A stretch of 52,948 bases of DNA from Henriciella sp. (GTDB taxonomy: Bacteria; Pseudomonadota; Alphaproteobacteria; Caulobacterales; Hyphomonadaceae). This document shows positions 1-7,967 of this stretch, in pieces (the stretch's first letter is position 1; the number at the start of each line of letters is the position of its first letter). The notes under the pieces are model-generated. The model did no database searches. It worked only from the letters and a program-made list of their open reading frames with translations, and was not told the DNA's origin. The translations under genes and the position numbers were made by a program. The stretch covers positions 1 through 52,948 of the forward strand of contig DUBH01000019.1 in assembly GCA_012960415.1 (NCBI GenBank). The letters run 5' to 3'.

Positions 1-582
1 ATATTGAGACTGGCCGACTCCTCTCTGGCCGCGCCGCTGCGGGAGGAGATTTCAAGGCTTGAGCAAATTGCGACCTCGTCGGTCGCCGCGCGCCAGCGCG
101 AAGCGGATATCCGCTCTTCGCTCGCTTTCCCGGTGCTGGCCGCTGACATTGAAGCAGAGGCCCGCCGGGCGACGTTCATCGCAGAGCCGTCTGATGATTT
201 CAGTGTCGCGGCCTATCGCGCCATGGAGACGCGCCTCGCAGACAACTTTGCTGACTGGCAGCTTCAGGTCGTACCGCCGGTCGTACGCCTTCCGGAGATC
301 GGCTTTGTCGCAGCGGGCGAGGCGCTTGCCGAAGAGGGGGAGACGGCGCTCATGAATAGTCTCTGGGCATTTGAGCGATGGGGCACAGGCCGCGTGGAGA
401 TTGTCGTGCGCGGACCGCGGGTTCCCGCGACGGGGACGCAAGCTGATCTGCTGGCCGCGCGTCTGGATGTACTGCGCCAGCGGCTGGAAGCTGAAGGCTA
501 TGACGTCGAGACCAGCCGGCTCGTGCAGGAAAGCGACTCTGGCGCGGGTGGACCGCTCTTCAACCTTCGCCCGGTCGGCTAG
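1..582 (+). CDS. C-terminal part of an unknown protein with an OmpA-like end
   Basis: The reading frame is open from the first base, so the true start lies upstream and only about 193 C-terminal residues are visible. The first two thirds are charged and helical, with no signal peptide or membrane segment in view. The last 90 residues (from LPEIGFVAAGEALAEEG) resemble an OmpA-like fold: strand, helix, a strand ending VEIVVRG, then a long arginine-rich helix (LLAARLDVLRQRLEAEG) and a last strand. That fold usually binds peptidoglycan. The match is by pattern only and the usual Asp and Arg ligands are not clear. The stop overlaps the end of the converging SDR gene by four bases. Function unknown. 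Confidence 0.5.
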   Translation: MLRLADSSLAAPLREEISRLEQIATSSVAARQREADIRSSLAFPVLAADIEAEARRATFIAEPSDDFSVAAYRAMETRLADNFADWQLQVVPPVVRLPEIGFVAAGEALAEEGETALMNSLWAFERWGTGRVEIVVRGPRVPATGTQADLLAARLDVLRQRLEAEGYDVETSRLVQESDSGAGGPLFNLRPVG

Positions 583-1283
583 GCTGGCGGTTCAAACGTG
601 ATGCGGGCGCCGGTGCGCGTTTCGCCTTCCTCGAGGAGCGGGGCGAGCTGTTTGACGACGTCTTCTGGCGTCGGAAGCGTCAACGGATCTTCGCTTGGCA
701 TGGCTTCGGCGCGCATGCCGGTGCGGGTGGCGCCCGGATCAAAGATGTTTACGCGAAGCGGCATCTTTTCATTCTCATCGGCCCACGCATAAGCGAGGCC
801 TTCAAGACCCATCTTGGAGGCCTGATAGGGCCCCCAGAAGGCGCGTGGGCGTGGAACGACACCGGACGACACAAACACCGCTCGAGGCGCTTCAGAGCGC
901 TGCAGGAGCGGGTGCATGGCGCGGATGAGGCGCCAGTTGGCGGTGAGGTTTACCTCAATGGTTTCCTCAAAGCTGCGTGGGCCAACGGCCTGCAGCGGCC
1001 CAAGCGACCCCAGAACGCCTGCATTACCAAGCAGTCCATCGATGCGCCCGAACTTGGTCGCGAGCGCCTGACCGGCGACTTCGAAGGCGGTCTTCTCTTT
1101 CAGGTCCATCGGAATCAGCGTGGCGGAGCCGCCCGCTGCCTTGATCTCATCATCCAGCTTTTCGAGCGCGAGCTTTGAACGCGCCGTTGCAACGATGTGA
1201 TGGCCACGGCGTGCGAGCTCGAGGGCGGCAGCCTTGCCGATCCCGCGCGAGGCGCCGGTGATGAGTGTAATACGCTTGTCCAT
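579..1283 (-). CDS. SDR family NAD(P)-dependent oxidoreductase
   Basis: A classical short-chain dehydrogenase/reductase of 234 residues. The Rossmann cofactor motif TGASRGIG sits at residues 9-16. An NAG motif (LGNAGVLG) is near residue 87, the catalytic Ser lies in FVSSG near 140, and the Tyr/Lys pair is YQASK near 153. The C-terminal segment that normally sets substrate choice gives no clear clue, so the substrate is unknown. The start is the ATG at 1283 with only a weak ribosome site. The gene lies 30 bases after purF on the same strand and may be the last gene of the radA-cvpA-purF run. FabG-like activity is possible, but the fatty-acid fabG is elsewhere in the window. Confidence 0.85.
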   Translation of the reverse strand: MDKRITLITGASRGIGKAAALELARRGHHIVATARSKLALEKLDDEIKAAGGSATLIPMDLKEKTAFEVAGQALATKFGRIDGLLGNAGVLGSLGPLQAVGPRSFEETIEVNLTANWRLIRAMHPLLQRSEAPRAVFVSSGVVPRPRAFWGPYQASKMGLEGLAYAWADENEKMPLRVNIFDPGATRTGMRAEAMPSEDPLTLPTPEDVVKQLAPLLEEGETRTGARITFEPPA

Positions 1284-1312
1284 GAAGGGCGGGTTAGCCT
1301 GTCAGGGCGTGC

Positions 1313-2752
1313 CTAGTCCAGCAGGGAAAGCTGTCTGTCCTTGCCGCCTTCTTCCTGCATCTGGTCGACGAGGCGTGTTGGATAGCAGCCCGTAAAGCAA
1401 TGATCGGAGAATTGCGGCATGGTCATATCGCGCTTGATGCCGATCGAGGCATAGAGGCCGTCGACAGATAGGAAGCCGAGCGTTTCCACGTTCAGGAAGT
1501 TGCGCATCTGCTCCAGCGAATTGTTGGAGGCCAGAAGCTCGCCCTTGGTCGGCATGTCGATGCCGTAGAAGTCCGGGTTCACGATTGGCGGGCTGGCAGA
1601 GCGCAGATGCACTTCCTTGGCGCCGGCATCGCGGACCATCTGAACGATCTTCTTGGACGTGTTACCGCGCACAATGGAGTCGTCGACCAGCAGGACGCGT
1701 TTGCCCTCAAGCACTGACTTGTTCGGAGAATGCTTCTTCGAGATGGATTTCTGGCGGCCAAGCTGGGTCGGCTCAATGAAGGTGCGGCCGACATAGTGGC
1801 TTCGGATAATGCCGAGCTGAAACGGTATCCCGCTCTGTTCGGAAAAGCCGAGTGCCGCTGGCACGCCGGAGTCCGGCACCGGAACGATGACGTCCACATC
1901 CGCCGGGTTCTCACGCGCAAGCTGGTGGCCCATGCGGCGGCGGACCTGATAGACGCTGCGGCCCTGCACGATGCTGTCAGGGCGGGCAAAGTAGACGTAT
2001 TCGAAGAGGCAGGGGCTTTCAGGGCGTTCGGGAAACGCGCGGAAGCTTTCGACACCTTCTTCGCTGATGATGACGATTTCGCCGTTTTCAATCTCACGGA
2101 TGAACTCAGCGCCGATCATGTCGAGTGCGCAGGTTTCCGAAGCGAGGACCCAGCCCTTACCAATCTTGCCGAGGACAAGTGGACGAAGGCCAACAGGATC
2201 GCGCGCGCCGATCAGTTTCTTGTTGGTGAGACCGACAAAGGCATAGCCACCTTCGACGGCCTGGAGGGCTTCCATGACGCGCTCACGCATGAGGCGGCGA
2301 CCCGAGCGGGCGACGAGTTGCAGGACGACTTCAGTGTCCATTGTCGACTGGAAGATAGCGCCCTTGTTGATCAGCTCCTTGCGGAGGGCAACGGCATTGG
2401 TGAGGTTGCCATTATGGGCGAGGGCAAAGCCGGTATTTGCGAGGTCTGCGAAGATGGGCTGGATGTTGCGCATCGCTGGCTTGCCAGCGGTGGAGTAGCG
2501 ATTGTGTCCGATCGCGGCGCTGCCGGGGAGGCGGGAGGTCAGATCGCCGCCGAAATTCTCGCCGACGAGGCCCATATGGCGCTCATTGTGGAACTTCTCA
2601 CCATCGTACGTGGTGATACCACAGGCTTCCTGTCCGCGATGCTGGAGGGCGTGAAGACCGAGAGCGACGAGCAGCGACGCCTCCGGATGGTTGAAGACGC
2701 CTACGATGCCGCATTCTTCGCGAGGCTTGTCGTCATCATGGTCCCAGATCAT
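1313..2752 (-). CDS. purF: Amidophosphoribosyltransferase
   Basis: Catalyses the first committed step of purine synthesis, moving glutamine amide nitrogen onto PRPP to give phosphoribosylamine. The N-terminal Ntn glutaminase domain begins at EECGIVGVF. Its Cys14 would become the N-terminal nucleophile after removal of a 13-residue propeptide. The PRPP-binding loop LLVDDSIVRGNTS lies near residue 350. I chose the ATG at 2752 because GAGG sits five bases before it; a GTG at 2758 is the alternative. The propeptide and the C-terminal CFTGCYP resemble the Bacillus iron-sulfur type, but the Cys expected before FYGID is Asp here, so a cluster is doubtful. It follows cvpA, a classic purF partner. Confidence 0.96.
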   Translation of the reverse strand: MIWDHDDDKPREECGIVGVFNHPEASLLVALGLHALQHRGQEACGITTYDGEKFHNERHMGLVGENFGGDLTSRLPGSAAIGHNRYSTAGKPAMRNIQPIFADLANTGFALAHNGNLTNAVALRKELINKGAIFQSTMDTEVVLQLVARSGRRLMRERVMEALQAVEGGYAFVGLTNKKLIGARDPVGLRPLVLGKIGKGWVLASETCALDMIGAEFIREIENGEIVIISEEGVESFRAFPERPESPCLFEYVYFARPDSIVQGRSVYQVRRRMGHQLARENPADVDVIVPVPDSGVPAALGFSEQSGIPFQLGIIRSHYVGRTFIEPTQLGRQKSISKKHSPNKSVLEGKRVLLVDDSIVRGNTSKKIVQMVRDAGAKEVHLRSASPPIVNPDFYGIDMPTKGELLASNNSLEQMRNFLNVETLGFLSVDGLYASIGIKRDMTMPQFSDHCFTGCYPTRLVDQMQEEGGKDRQLSLLD

Positions 2753-2805
2753 CGACACCTCACGAGCTAGCTATGGCGCGCAAGTATGCCTCTGGCGGGG
2801 ATTCG

Positions 2806-3330
2806 TCAAGGTTGGTCGGCTGCAGGACTGCGAGCAAGCTCCGGCGCGCTTTCCGCGACATAGTCGGCGCCGCTCTCAAGCAGGGAGTAGGACTGGGCCG
2901 TGCGGATCCATTCCGGAATACGGTCCTGATCGAGCGCCATGCGCAGGAGAAACACAAAAAATACAAGGATGACCGCGCCGCGAATGAAGCCAAAGGCTGC
3001 GCCAGTCACCCGGTCCAGCAGGCCAATTCCCTCAACGCCCTGAATCGACCGGGAGAGATTTGCGCCGAACCAGGCCACAATGACGTAGACCAGAAGGAAG
3101 AAGGCCACGAACAGGATAAGGCTTGGCAGGTAGGCGGGCGTATCCTGTGGCAGGAAACGCGCAAAGGCAGCATGTAGGTATTTGTTGGCGAAGTAGGCCG
3201 CCGCGAGCGCAGCGATGAAAGCGCCTAGCGTTGCAAGCTCTCTCATGAAGCCGCGCGCAAACGCCATCAGCGTGGACAGGATCAACAGAACGACCACGAT
3301 CGCGTCAAAGGCTGTAATGGCGTCCATCAT
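2806..3330 (-). CDS. cvpA: CvpA family inner-membrane protein
   Basis: A 174-residue membrane protein with four hydrophobic segments (about residues 7-24, 30-50, 65-85 and 103-125), as in CvpA/colicin V production proteins. The N-terminal pattern of a membrane helix followed by ARGFMREL is typical. Family members support envelope integrity; the molecular role is unclear. The C-terminal 45 residues are soluble and predicted cytoplasmic. Its ATG overlaps the radA stop in an ATGA arrangement, so it is probably translated by coupling to radA, and purF starts 53 bases after its end. The cvpA-purF neighbourhood is widely conserved in proteobacteria and supports the call. Confidence 0.88.
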   Translation of the reverse strand: MMDAITAFDAIVVVLLILSTLMAFARGFMRELATLGAFIAALAAAYFANKYLHAAFARFLPQDTPAYLPSLILFVAFFLLVYVIVAWFGANLSRSIQGVEGIGLLDRVTGAAFGFIRGAVILVFFVFLLRMALDQDRIPEWIRTAQSYSLLESGADYVAESAPELARSPAADQP

Positions 3331-4703
3331 GGCTCTGGGTCCGGACCTATTAAATCTACCAGATCAGATAGGCGCGATAGAGGCTTCACGGTCAACCCTT
3401 CAAACGAACCGGTGCTGCCTTCCGGGACGAATGCATTCTTGAATCCGAGGCGCTGCGCTTCTTTCAGGCGCTGGTCCATGCGCGCGACGCTGCGAATGGC
3501 GCCGGAAAGGGCGACTTCGCCGAAAAAGACAGACTTTTCGGGTGGGGGGCGGTCTGCCAGCGAGGTGAGAAGGGCGGCGGCCGCAGCGAGGTCGCCTGCT
3601 GGTTCTGCCATTCGGTAGCCGCCTGCAACAGACAGATAGACGTCCCGCCCGGCCAGAGAGACACCGCAGCGCGCTTCAAGCACGGCAAGGACCATGGCGA
3701 GGCGGTTGGCATCCCAGCCGACAATGCTGCGCCTTGGCGTGCCGTAGGCTGAGGCGGCGACCAGCGCCTGTACTTCGGCGAGTACGGGGCGCGAGCCTTC
3801 CATAGCGGCGAACACCGCCGTGCCGCCAGATGTCTCGTCCTCATTGGAAAGGAAGAGGGCGGAAGGCTCTCGCGCGGGAGCGAGACCGAACTGGTGCATC
3901 TCGAATATGCCGATCTCGTCGGTCGGGCCGAACCGGTTCTTCACCGCGCGAAGGATGCGGAACTGGTGGCCGCGCTCGCCTTCGAAATAAAAGACGGTAT
4001 CGACCATGTGCTCGACGACGCGGGGGCCTGCAATCTGGCCTTCCTTGGTGACATGCCCAACGAGGATGAGCGCCGCGCCAGATTTCTTTGCCCAACGGGT
4101 CAGTTCCTGCGCGCAGGCGCGGACCTGAGCAACGGAGCCGGGGGCGGCTTCCAGACTGTCGGACCACATGGTCTGAATGGAGTCGATGACGACAAAGTCC
4201 GGATTGGCCGACTTGAGCGCGGACATGACTTTTCGAAGGTCGGTTTCGGTCGCAAGCTCTACCGGGCTTTCGGCGACTTTGAGCCTGCGCGCGCGGTCCT
4301 GGATCTGGGCGGCGGCTTCTTCGCCGGAGACGTAGACGGTGGAGAGCCCATTGCGGGCGAGCCTTGCGGCGACCTGCAGGAGAAGAGTGGACTTGCCGAT
4401 GCCGGGATCGCCGCCAATCAGCGTGGCAGAAGAGGGTACGATACCGCCGCCAAAGACGCGGTCCAGCTCATCAACCCCAATCATATGACGGGTGGGTGCG
4501 TCCTCTACGGCGTTCAGCGTGGTGAACTCTGCCTTGCCTGCTTTGCGAGACGATGATTTTGGTGCGGCCAGACCCCCGGGCGCCGCCGAAGAGGTCTCTT
4601 CCACGAGTGTGTTCCACTCGCCGCAGGCATCGCAGCGCCCTGACCATTTTGGATGGACGGCGCCGCAGGACTGACAGGTGAAGACGGTGTTCGCTTTAGC
4701 CAT
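3327..4703 (-). CDS. radA: DNA repair protein RadA
   Basis: RadA/Sms is a RecA-like, DnaB-like helicase that processes recombination branches. An N-terminal zinc finger uses Cys10, Cys13, Cys24 and Cys27. The ATPase core has Walker A GGDPGIGKSTLL near residue 97 and Walker B FVVIDSIQT near 172. The family-specific KNRFG motif (VKNRFGPTDE) is near 255, followed by a Lon-protease-like domain to the C-terminus. At 458 residues it is the usual length. It is the first gene of a minus-strand run with cvpA and purF. An AT-rich 160-base gap separates its start from the divergent urcA-like gene, so its promoter should lie there. Confidence 0.96.
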   Translation of the reverse strand: MAKANTVFTCQSCGAVHPKWSGRCDACGEWNTLVEETSSAAPGGLAAPKSSSRKAGKAEFTTLNAVEDAPTRHMIGVDELDRVFGGGIVPSSATLIGGDPGIGKSTLLLQVAARLARNGLSTVYVSGEEAAAQIQDRARRLKVAESPVELATETDLRKVMSALKSANPDFVVIDSIQTMWSDSLEAAPGSVAQVRACAQELTRWAKKSGAALILVGHVTKEGQIAGPRVVEHMVDTVFYFEGERGHQFRILRAVKNRFGPTDEIGIFEMHQFGLAPAREPSALFLSNEDETSGGTAVFAAMEGSRPVLAEVQALVAASAYGTPRRSIVGWDANRLAMVLAVLEARCGVSLAGRDVYLSVAGGYRMAEPAGDLAAAAALLTSLADRPPPEKSVFFGEVALSGAIRSVARMDQRLKEAQRLGFKNAFVPEGSTGSFEGLTVKPLSRLSDLVDLIGPDPEP

Positions 4704-4763
4704 GGCGATCAGACGTAAACTGTTGCTGCGCGTGGGTGAAGCGGGTTTTGCGGACTTGTCTCA

Positions 4764-4792
4764 TATCGAATTACGATAAGTTAATTATCGAA
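4764..4792. promoter_or_regulatory. AT-rich direct and inverted repeats between radA and urcA-like gene
   Basis: Two copies of TATCGAA occur at 4764-4770 and 4786-4792, 22 bases apart, about two helical turns. Overlapping them, CGATAA (4774-4779) and TTATCG (4785-4790) form an inverted repeat around GTTAA. The block sits about 75 bases before the urcA-like start, inside the divergent promoter region. The spacing suits a dimeric regulator, but no known operator was recognised. Confidence 0.35.
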
Positions 4793-4865
4793 AAACAATA
4801 ATTATGGTAAAACGGAGTCGCTCAGGAGCAGGGTCAATAACAAGAAAAGAGAAGGACCCATAACA

Positions 4866-5195
4866 ATGAAAAAGAAGAGCGTTATCACCGCAATCGCCCT
4901 CACCGTCTGTGCAGGTTTTGCTGCCCCCGCCTTTGCCGGCAGCGCCCAGGCCGTGAACTCCGTCGAAGCCGATATTACCGGTCTCGACCTTGGGAGCCCT
5001 GAAGGCCGCGCAATTGCTGAAAGCCGGATCGAACGGGCTGCAGAACATGCCTGCCTTGCCCGCAGCGGCCCACAACCCATCGCTTATCAGCGCGCCACGG
5101 CCATCTGTGTCGATGCCGCGGTCAAGGATGCGATGGGCCGGGTTTTCCCGAAAGCCGAGCGTGTCGCCGAGACAAAGACGATATCTGAAGGCTAG
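4866..5195 (+). CDS. UrcA family secreted protein
   Basis: A 109-residue exported protein. A Sec signal peptide covers residues 1-24 (basic MKKK, hydrophobic core, cleavage after AFA). The mature part shows the UrcA pattern: a DLDL-like strand (ITGLDLGSPEG), then a helix with R-I-E-R-A-A and a cysteine, a gap, and a second cysteine in an A-x-C-V-D-A-A-V motif. The two cysteines probably form a disulfide. The family is widespread and multi-copy in Caulobacterales and Sphingomonadales; the name comes from a uranium-responsive Caulobacter gene, and its function is unknown. A GAGAAGGA ribosome site precedes the ATG. It appears to be monocistronic, with a hairpin downstream. Confidence 0.82.
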   Translation: MKKKSVITAIALTVCAGFAAPAFAGSAQAVNSVEADITGLDLGSPEGRAIAESRIERAAEHACLARSGPQPIAYQRATAICVDAAVKDAMGRVFPKAERVAETKTISEG

Positions 5196-5220
5196 AGGGG
5201 CATGACCCTCTGTAAAATGC

Positions 5221-5250
5221 ACGGCCGGCCCTGATCAAGGTGCCGGCCGT
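5221..5250 (+). terminator. Probable terminator after urcA-like gene
   Basis: ACGGCCGGC (5221-5229) pairs perfectly with GCCGGCCGT (5242-5250), and CCT/AGG extends the stem inside the loop. A modest T-rich stretch (TTCTGCTTT) follows on the plus strand. It lies 26 bases after the urcA-like stop. The stem is strong but the T-tract is weak, so it may act only partly. Confidence 0.55.
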
Positions 5251-5320
5251 TCTGCTTTCGGGCGTCAGGTGTGCGGCAGCGCCACTGGCAAGGTCGAACG
5301 CGCCTGTCTAGACAGGCCGG

Positions 5321-6523
5321 GTGAAGCATATAGCGATCATCGGTGCCGGGCCTGCAGGTCTCATGGCAGCTGAAGCCGCGCTCAAAGAGGGGGCGCAGGT
5401 GTCGATCTACGACGCTATGCCGAGCGTTGCGCGCAAATTCCTCATGGCAGGCAAAAGCGGGCTGAACATTTCTCACAGCGAGGAAGAGAAGCTTTTCCGG
5501 TCTCGCTACCGCGCGCCGGATGCGCGGCTGGATGGACTGATCGCCGCGTTCGGGCCCGGCGACGTCGAGCGATGGATGAACGGGCTTGGCATTGAGAGCT
5601 TCAGGGGAAGCTCTGGCCGGGTATTTCCGGTGATGATGAAGGCGTCTCCTTTGCTGCGGGCCTGGCTGGCCCGGCTGCGGACAAGCGGCGCGCGCCTTCA
5701 TGTGCGTCACCGCTGGCAGGGATGGGACGAGGCAGGCGCGCTGGTGTTTGCAACGCCTGAAGGCGAGGTGAGACTTGAGGCCGATTCGGTCATCCTGGCG
5801 CTTGGCGGCGCGAGTTGGTCGCGGCTTGGGTCGGATGGGGCCTGGGCACAGCTGCTGGCGGCTATGGGGGTTGAACTTGCGCCATTCCAGCCATCGAATT
5901 GCGGTTTCGAAGTGGCGTGGTCGAAACGCCTTCTGGACGGGTTCGAAGGCGCGCCGCTGAAAGGTGTGAAGCTGTCGGCAGGCAGGCAGTCTGCGCAGGG
6001 TGATGTCGTCATCACAAAGCGCGGTGTTGAGAGTGGGGCGCTCTATCCGCTGTCTGCGGATTTGCTGCGGCAGATCGAGGATACAGGTTCGGCGTCGCTG
6101 GAGATCGATCTGCTGCCCGATGTCGACATGGGTACGCTGAGGCGGCGTCTCGCCGCTGCCAATCCGAAGGAGTCAAGCTCCAACAGGTTGCGCAAGGCGG
6201 CGCGGCTCGACCGGACCAAGATTGCGCTCGTTAACGAGATTTCGCGTGGGGCACCGCCTGCAGAGGCGGGTGATCTTGCTGCGTTCCTGAAGGCTCTGCC
6301 GGTGCGCATCGACGCGCCCGTGCCGATGGACGAGGCCATATCAACATCGGGCGGCGTGTCATGGGACGCGCTTGATGATCGGCTGATGCTGAAAGCTTTG
6401 CCCGGCGTCTATTGCGCAGGCGAGATGATCGACTGGGACGCGCCGACAGGTGGCTATCTGCTGACCGCTTGCCTCGCCATGGGACGGGCGTCGGGCAAGG
6501 CGGCGGCCAACCATCATATTTGA
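5321..6523 (+). CDS. TIGR03862 / HI0933-like NAD(P)/FAD-dependent flavoprotein
   Basis: A 400-residue FAD-binding protein of the HI0933/YhiN type. The N-terminal dinucleotide motif GAGPAGL is at residues 8-14, then a second family motif RKFLMAGKSGLNISHSE near 43-60. The C-terminus has the FAD-contacting CAGEMIDWDAPTGGYLL near 364-380. I place it in the TIGR03862 branch from these motifs and its length. The substrate is unknown; YhiN-like proteins have been suggested to act in oxidation of cofactors or RNA, without firm proof. The start is a GTG at 5321, the first start that keeps the whole nucleotide motif; the ribosome site (CAGGCCGG) is weak. Confidence 0.85.
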   Translation: MKHIAIIGAGPAGLMAAEAALKEGAQVSIYDAMPSVARKFLMAGKSGLNISHSEEEKLFRSRYRAPDARLDGLIAAFGPGDVERWMNGLGIESFRGSSGRVFPVMMKASPLLRAWLARLRTSGARLHVRHRWQGWDEAGALVFATPEGEVRLEADSVILALGGASWSRLGSDGAWAQLLAAMGVELAPFQPSNCGFEVAWSKRLLDGFEGAPLKGVKLSAGRQSAQGDVVITKRGVESGALYPLSADLLRQIEDTGSASLEIDLLPDVDMGTLRRRLAAANPKESSSNRLRKAARLDRTKIALVNEISRGAPPAEAGDLAAFLKALPVRIDAPVPMDEAISTSGGVSWDALDDRLMLKALPGVYCAGEMIDWDAPTGGYLLTACLAMGRASGKAAANHHI

Positions 6524-6594
6524 GTGGTCTTGTCCTCAGAAGCAGCGTTTATTTCTCGCCGTTCTAAAAGCGAAAATACTTAGTGGGGGATATC

Positions 6595-7206
6595 ATGACA
6601 GTCTGGATTGCTGCCGGGGTTGGGGCGCTCATTATACTGGTGGGACTGTATGTCTGGTCCAGCAAGGGCGCGAAAGGCATGCAGCAGGAGATCGTCGACG
6701 GGACTGGCGAGGCCTATTTACGGCTGGCCGCGTCCATCATGTTTGTCACCTTGCTCGAGCATTCGCGCCGAAATCCGGTCGACTATCAGGCCGGTACAGG
6801 GTTTGACACGGACCGTATCTATCCGAGCGTCCTGCTTGTCGGCCGCAAGATCCATGGCAGTTTCGACCCTGAAATGGCACGCGAGGAGTATACCAATGCG
6901 GCAAAGCTTCGGCCGGACTTCATTGAGGGCCTGAAGCGCAATGTGATGTTCCAGTTTGCCTGTCAGAAGGCCAGCGCGGCAGCTAAAAACAAGCTCATGC
7001 TCGGCGGGCTTACTGTCATACAGGCCAATGTGGAGGAGCCAGCCGCGGAGCTACTGCCGCTGAGGGGGCTGGCGGCTGAACTTTATGGAGATCAGGTCAA
7101 AGCGGATCGAAGGCTTCTTGGCGGCGCCAATGATGGCCTGCTTGCAGAGTCCATCGCGATTCACAATGAGATCTCGGCCTCGTTAAACGATGGGACAGCC
7201 GCCTAA
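6595..7206 (+). CDS. Membrane-anchored protein of unknown function
   Basis: I do not recognise this family. The 203-residue protein starts with one hydrophobic segment (about residues 2-23, IAAGVGALIILVGLYVW) that looks like an N-terminal anchor or uncleaved signal. A mostly helical soluble part follows, with a region around EYTNAAKLRPDFIEGLKRN that recalls a single TPR-like helix pair. I chose the ATG at 6595 because GGGGGA ends four bases before it; a GTG at 6583 would add four residues but overlaps that ribosome site. It stands alone between the flavoprotein and the converging mlaF gene, overlapping the mlaF end by four bases. Confidence 0.6.
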   Translation: MTVWIAAGVGALIILVGLYVWSSKGAKGMQQEIVDGTGEAYLRLAASIMFVTLLEHSRRNPVDYQAGTGFDTDRIYPSVLLVGRKIHGSFDPEMAREEYTNAAKLRPDFIEGLKRNVMFQFACQKASAAAKNKLMLGGLTVIQANVEEPAAELLPLRGLAAELYGDQVKADRRLLGGANDGLLAESIAIHNEISASLNDGTAA

Positions 7207-7967
7207 AGCGATGGCTGGATCGGGCCGTCGGCGCGCCCATGGACGAACTGGTCGACATGGTCATTGCCGGACCGGTCGATCTCGCTGGCGGGGCCGCGCC
7301 AGATGATCTTGCCCTCGAACAGCATGGCGATCTCGTCGGCGACTTTTCGGGCCGAGGCCATGTCATGCGTGATCGTGACGGCGGCGGCGCCGAGAGCCTT
7401 TACCTGCTCGAGAATGAGATCATTGATCGCGTCAGCGGTGATGGGGTCGAGACCCGTCGTTGGCTCATCGAAGAAGATCAGATCCGGCTTGGTAATGATG
7501 GCGCGGGCGAGGGCGACGCGCTTCTGCATACCGCCCGAAATCTCTGCGGGCCGAAGGTCCGCGACAGAAGCGCCAAGACGAACCTTCTTGAGGGTCTCGA
7601 TGGCTTGTTCCTTGGCGTCCGAGCGCTTCATCTTGTCGGCGTTGAGTAGCCGAAACGCAACGTTCTCCCAGACGGTCAGGGAGTCGAATAACGCGCCGGA
7701 CTGAAACAGCATGCCGATGCGCGATCGCATGGCCTCGCGGGTCTTGCCCTGATTGTTGGTGACGTCCTGTCCGTCGAACAGGATCTTGCCGGCATCTGGT
7801 GTCATCAGGCCGAGCGCGTTCTTCAGCATGACCGACTTGCCGGAGCCCGACCCGCCAAGCACGACAAGCGACCGCCCCGGCGCGACATCGATATCGACAC
7901 CGCGGAGGACATGGTTCGAGCCGAAGCTTTTCTCGACGCCTTTGAGTTCAAGAATAGGCTGCGTCAT
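7203..7967 (-). CDS. mlaF: MlaF-type phospholipid ABC transporter ATPase
   Basis: ATPase subunit of the Mla system, which keeps outer-membrane lipid asymmetry by moving phospholipids between membranes. Walker A is GGSGSGKS (residues 38-45), the Q-loop is in MLFQSGALFDSL, the signature is EISGGMQKR, and Walker B is DLIFFDEPTTGLDP, with a switch His in THDM. The SGALFDSLTVWENVAF stretch is typical of the Mla/Ttg2A branch. The ATG at 7967 shares one base with the mlaE stop (TGATG), so the two are coupled; an upstream extension in this frame lies inside mlaE. No mlaD or mlaC follows, so the binding subunits must be elsewhere. Confidence 0.9.
   Translation of the reverse strand: MTQPILELKGVEKSFGSNHVLRGVDIDVAPGRSLVVLGGSGSGKSVMLKNALGLMTPDAGKILFDGQDVTNNQGKTREAMRSRIGMLFQSGALFDSLTVWENVAFRLLNADKMKRSDAKEQAIETLKKVRLGASVADLRPAEISGGMQKRVALARAIITKPDLIFFDEPTTGLDPITADAINDLILEQVKALGAAAVTITHDMASARKVADEIAMLFEGKIIWRGPASEIDRSGNDHVDQFVHGRADGPIQPSL

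Noticed and set aside
1730-2770. Long plus-strand open frame (346 codons) opposite purF
   Set aside because: It lies on the opposite strand of a well-recognised gene, has no family motifs, and reflects third-position G+C bias of purF.
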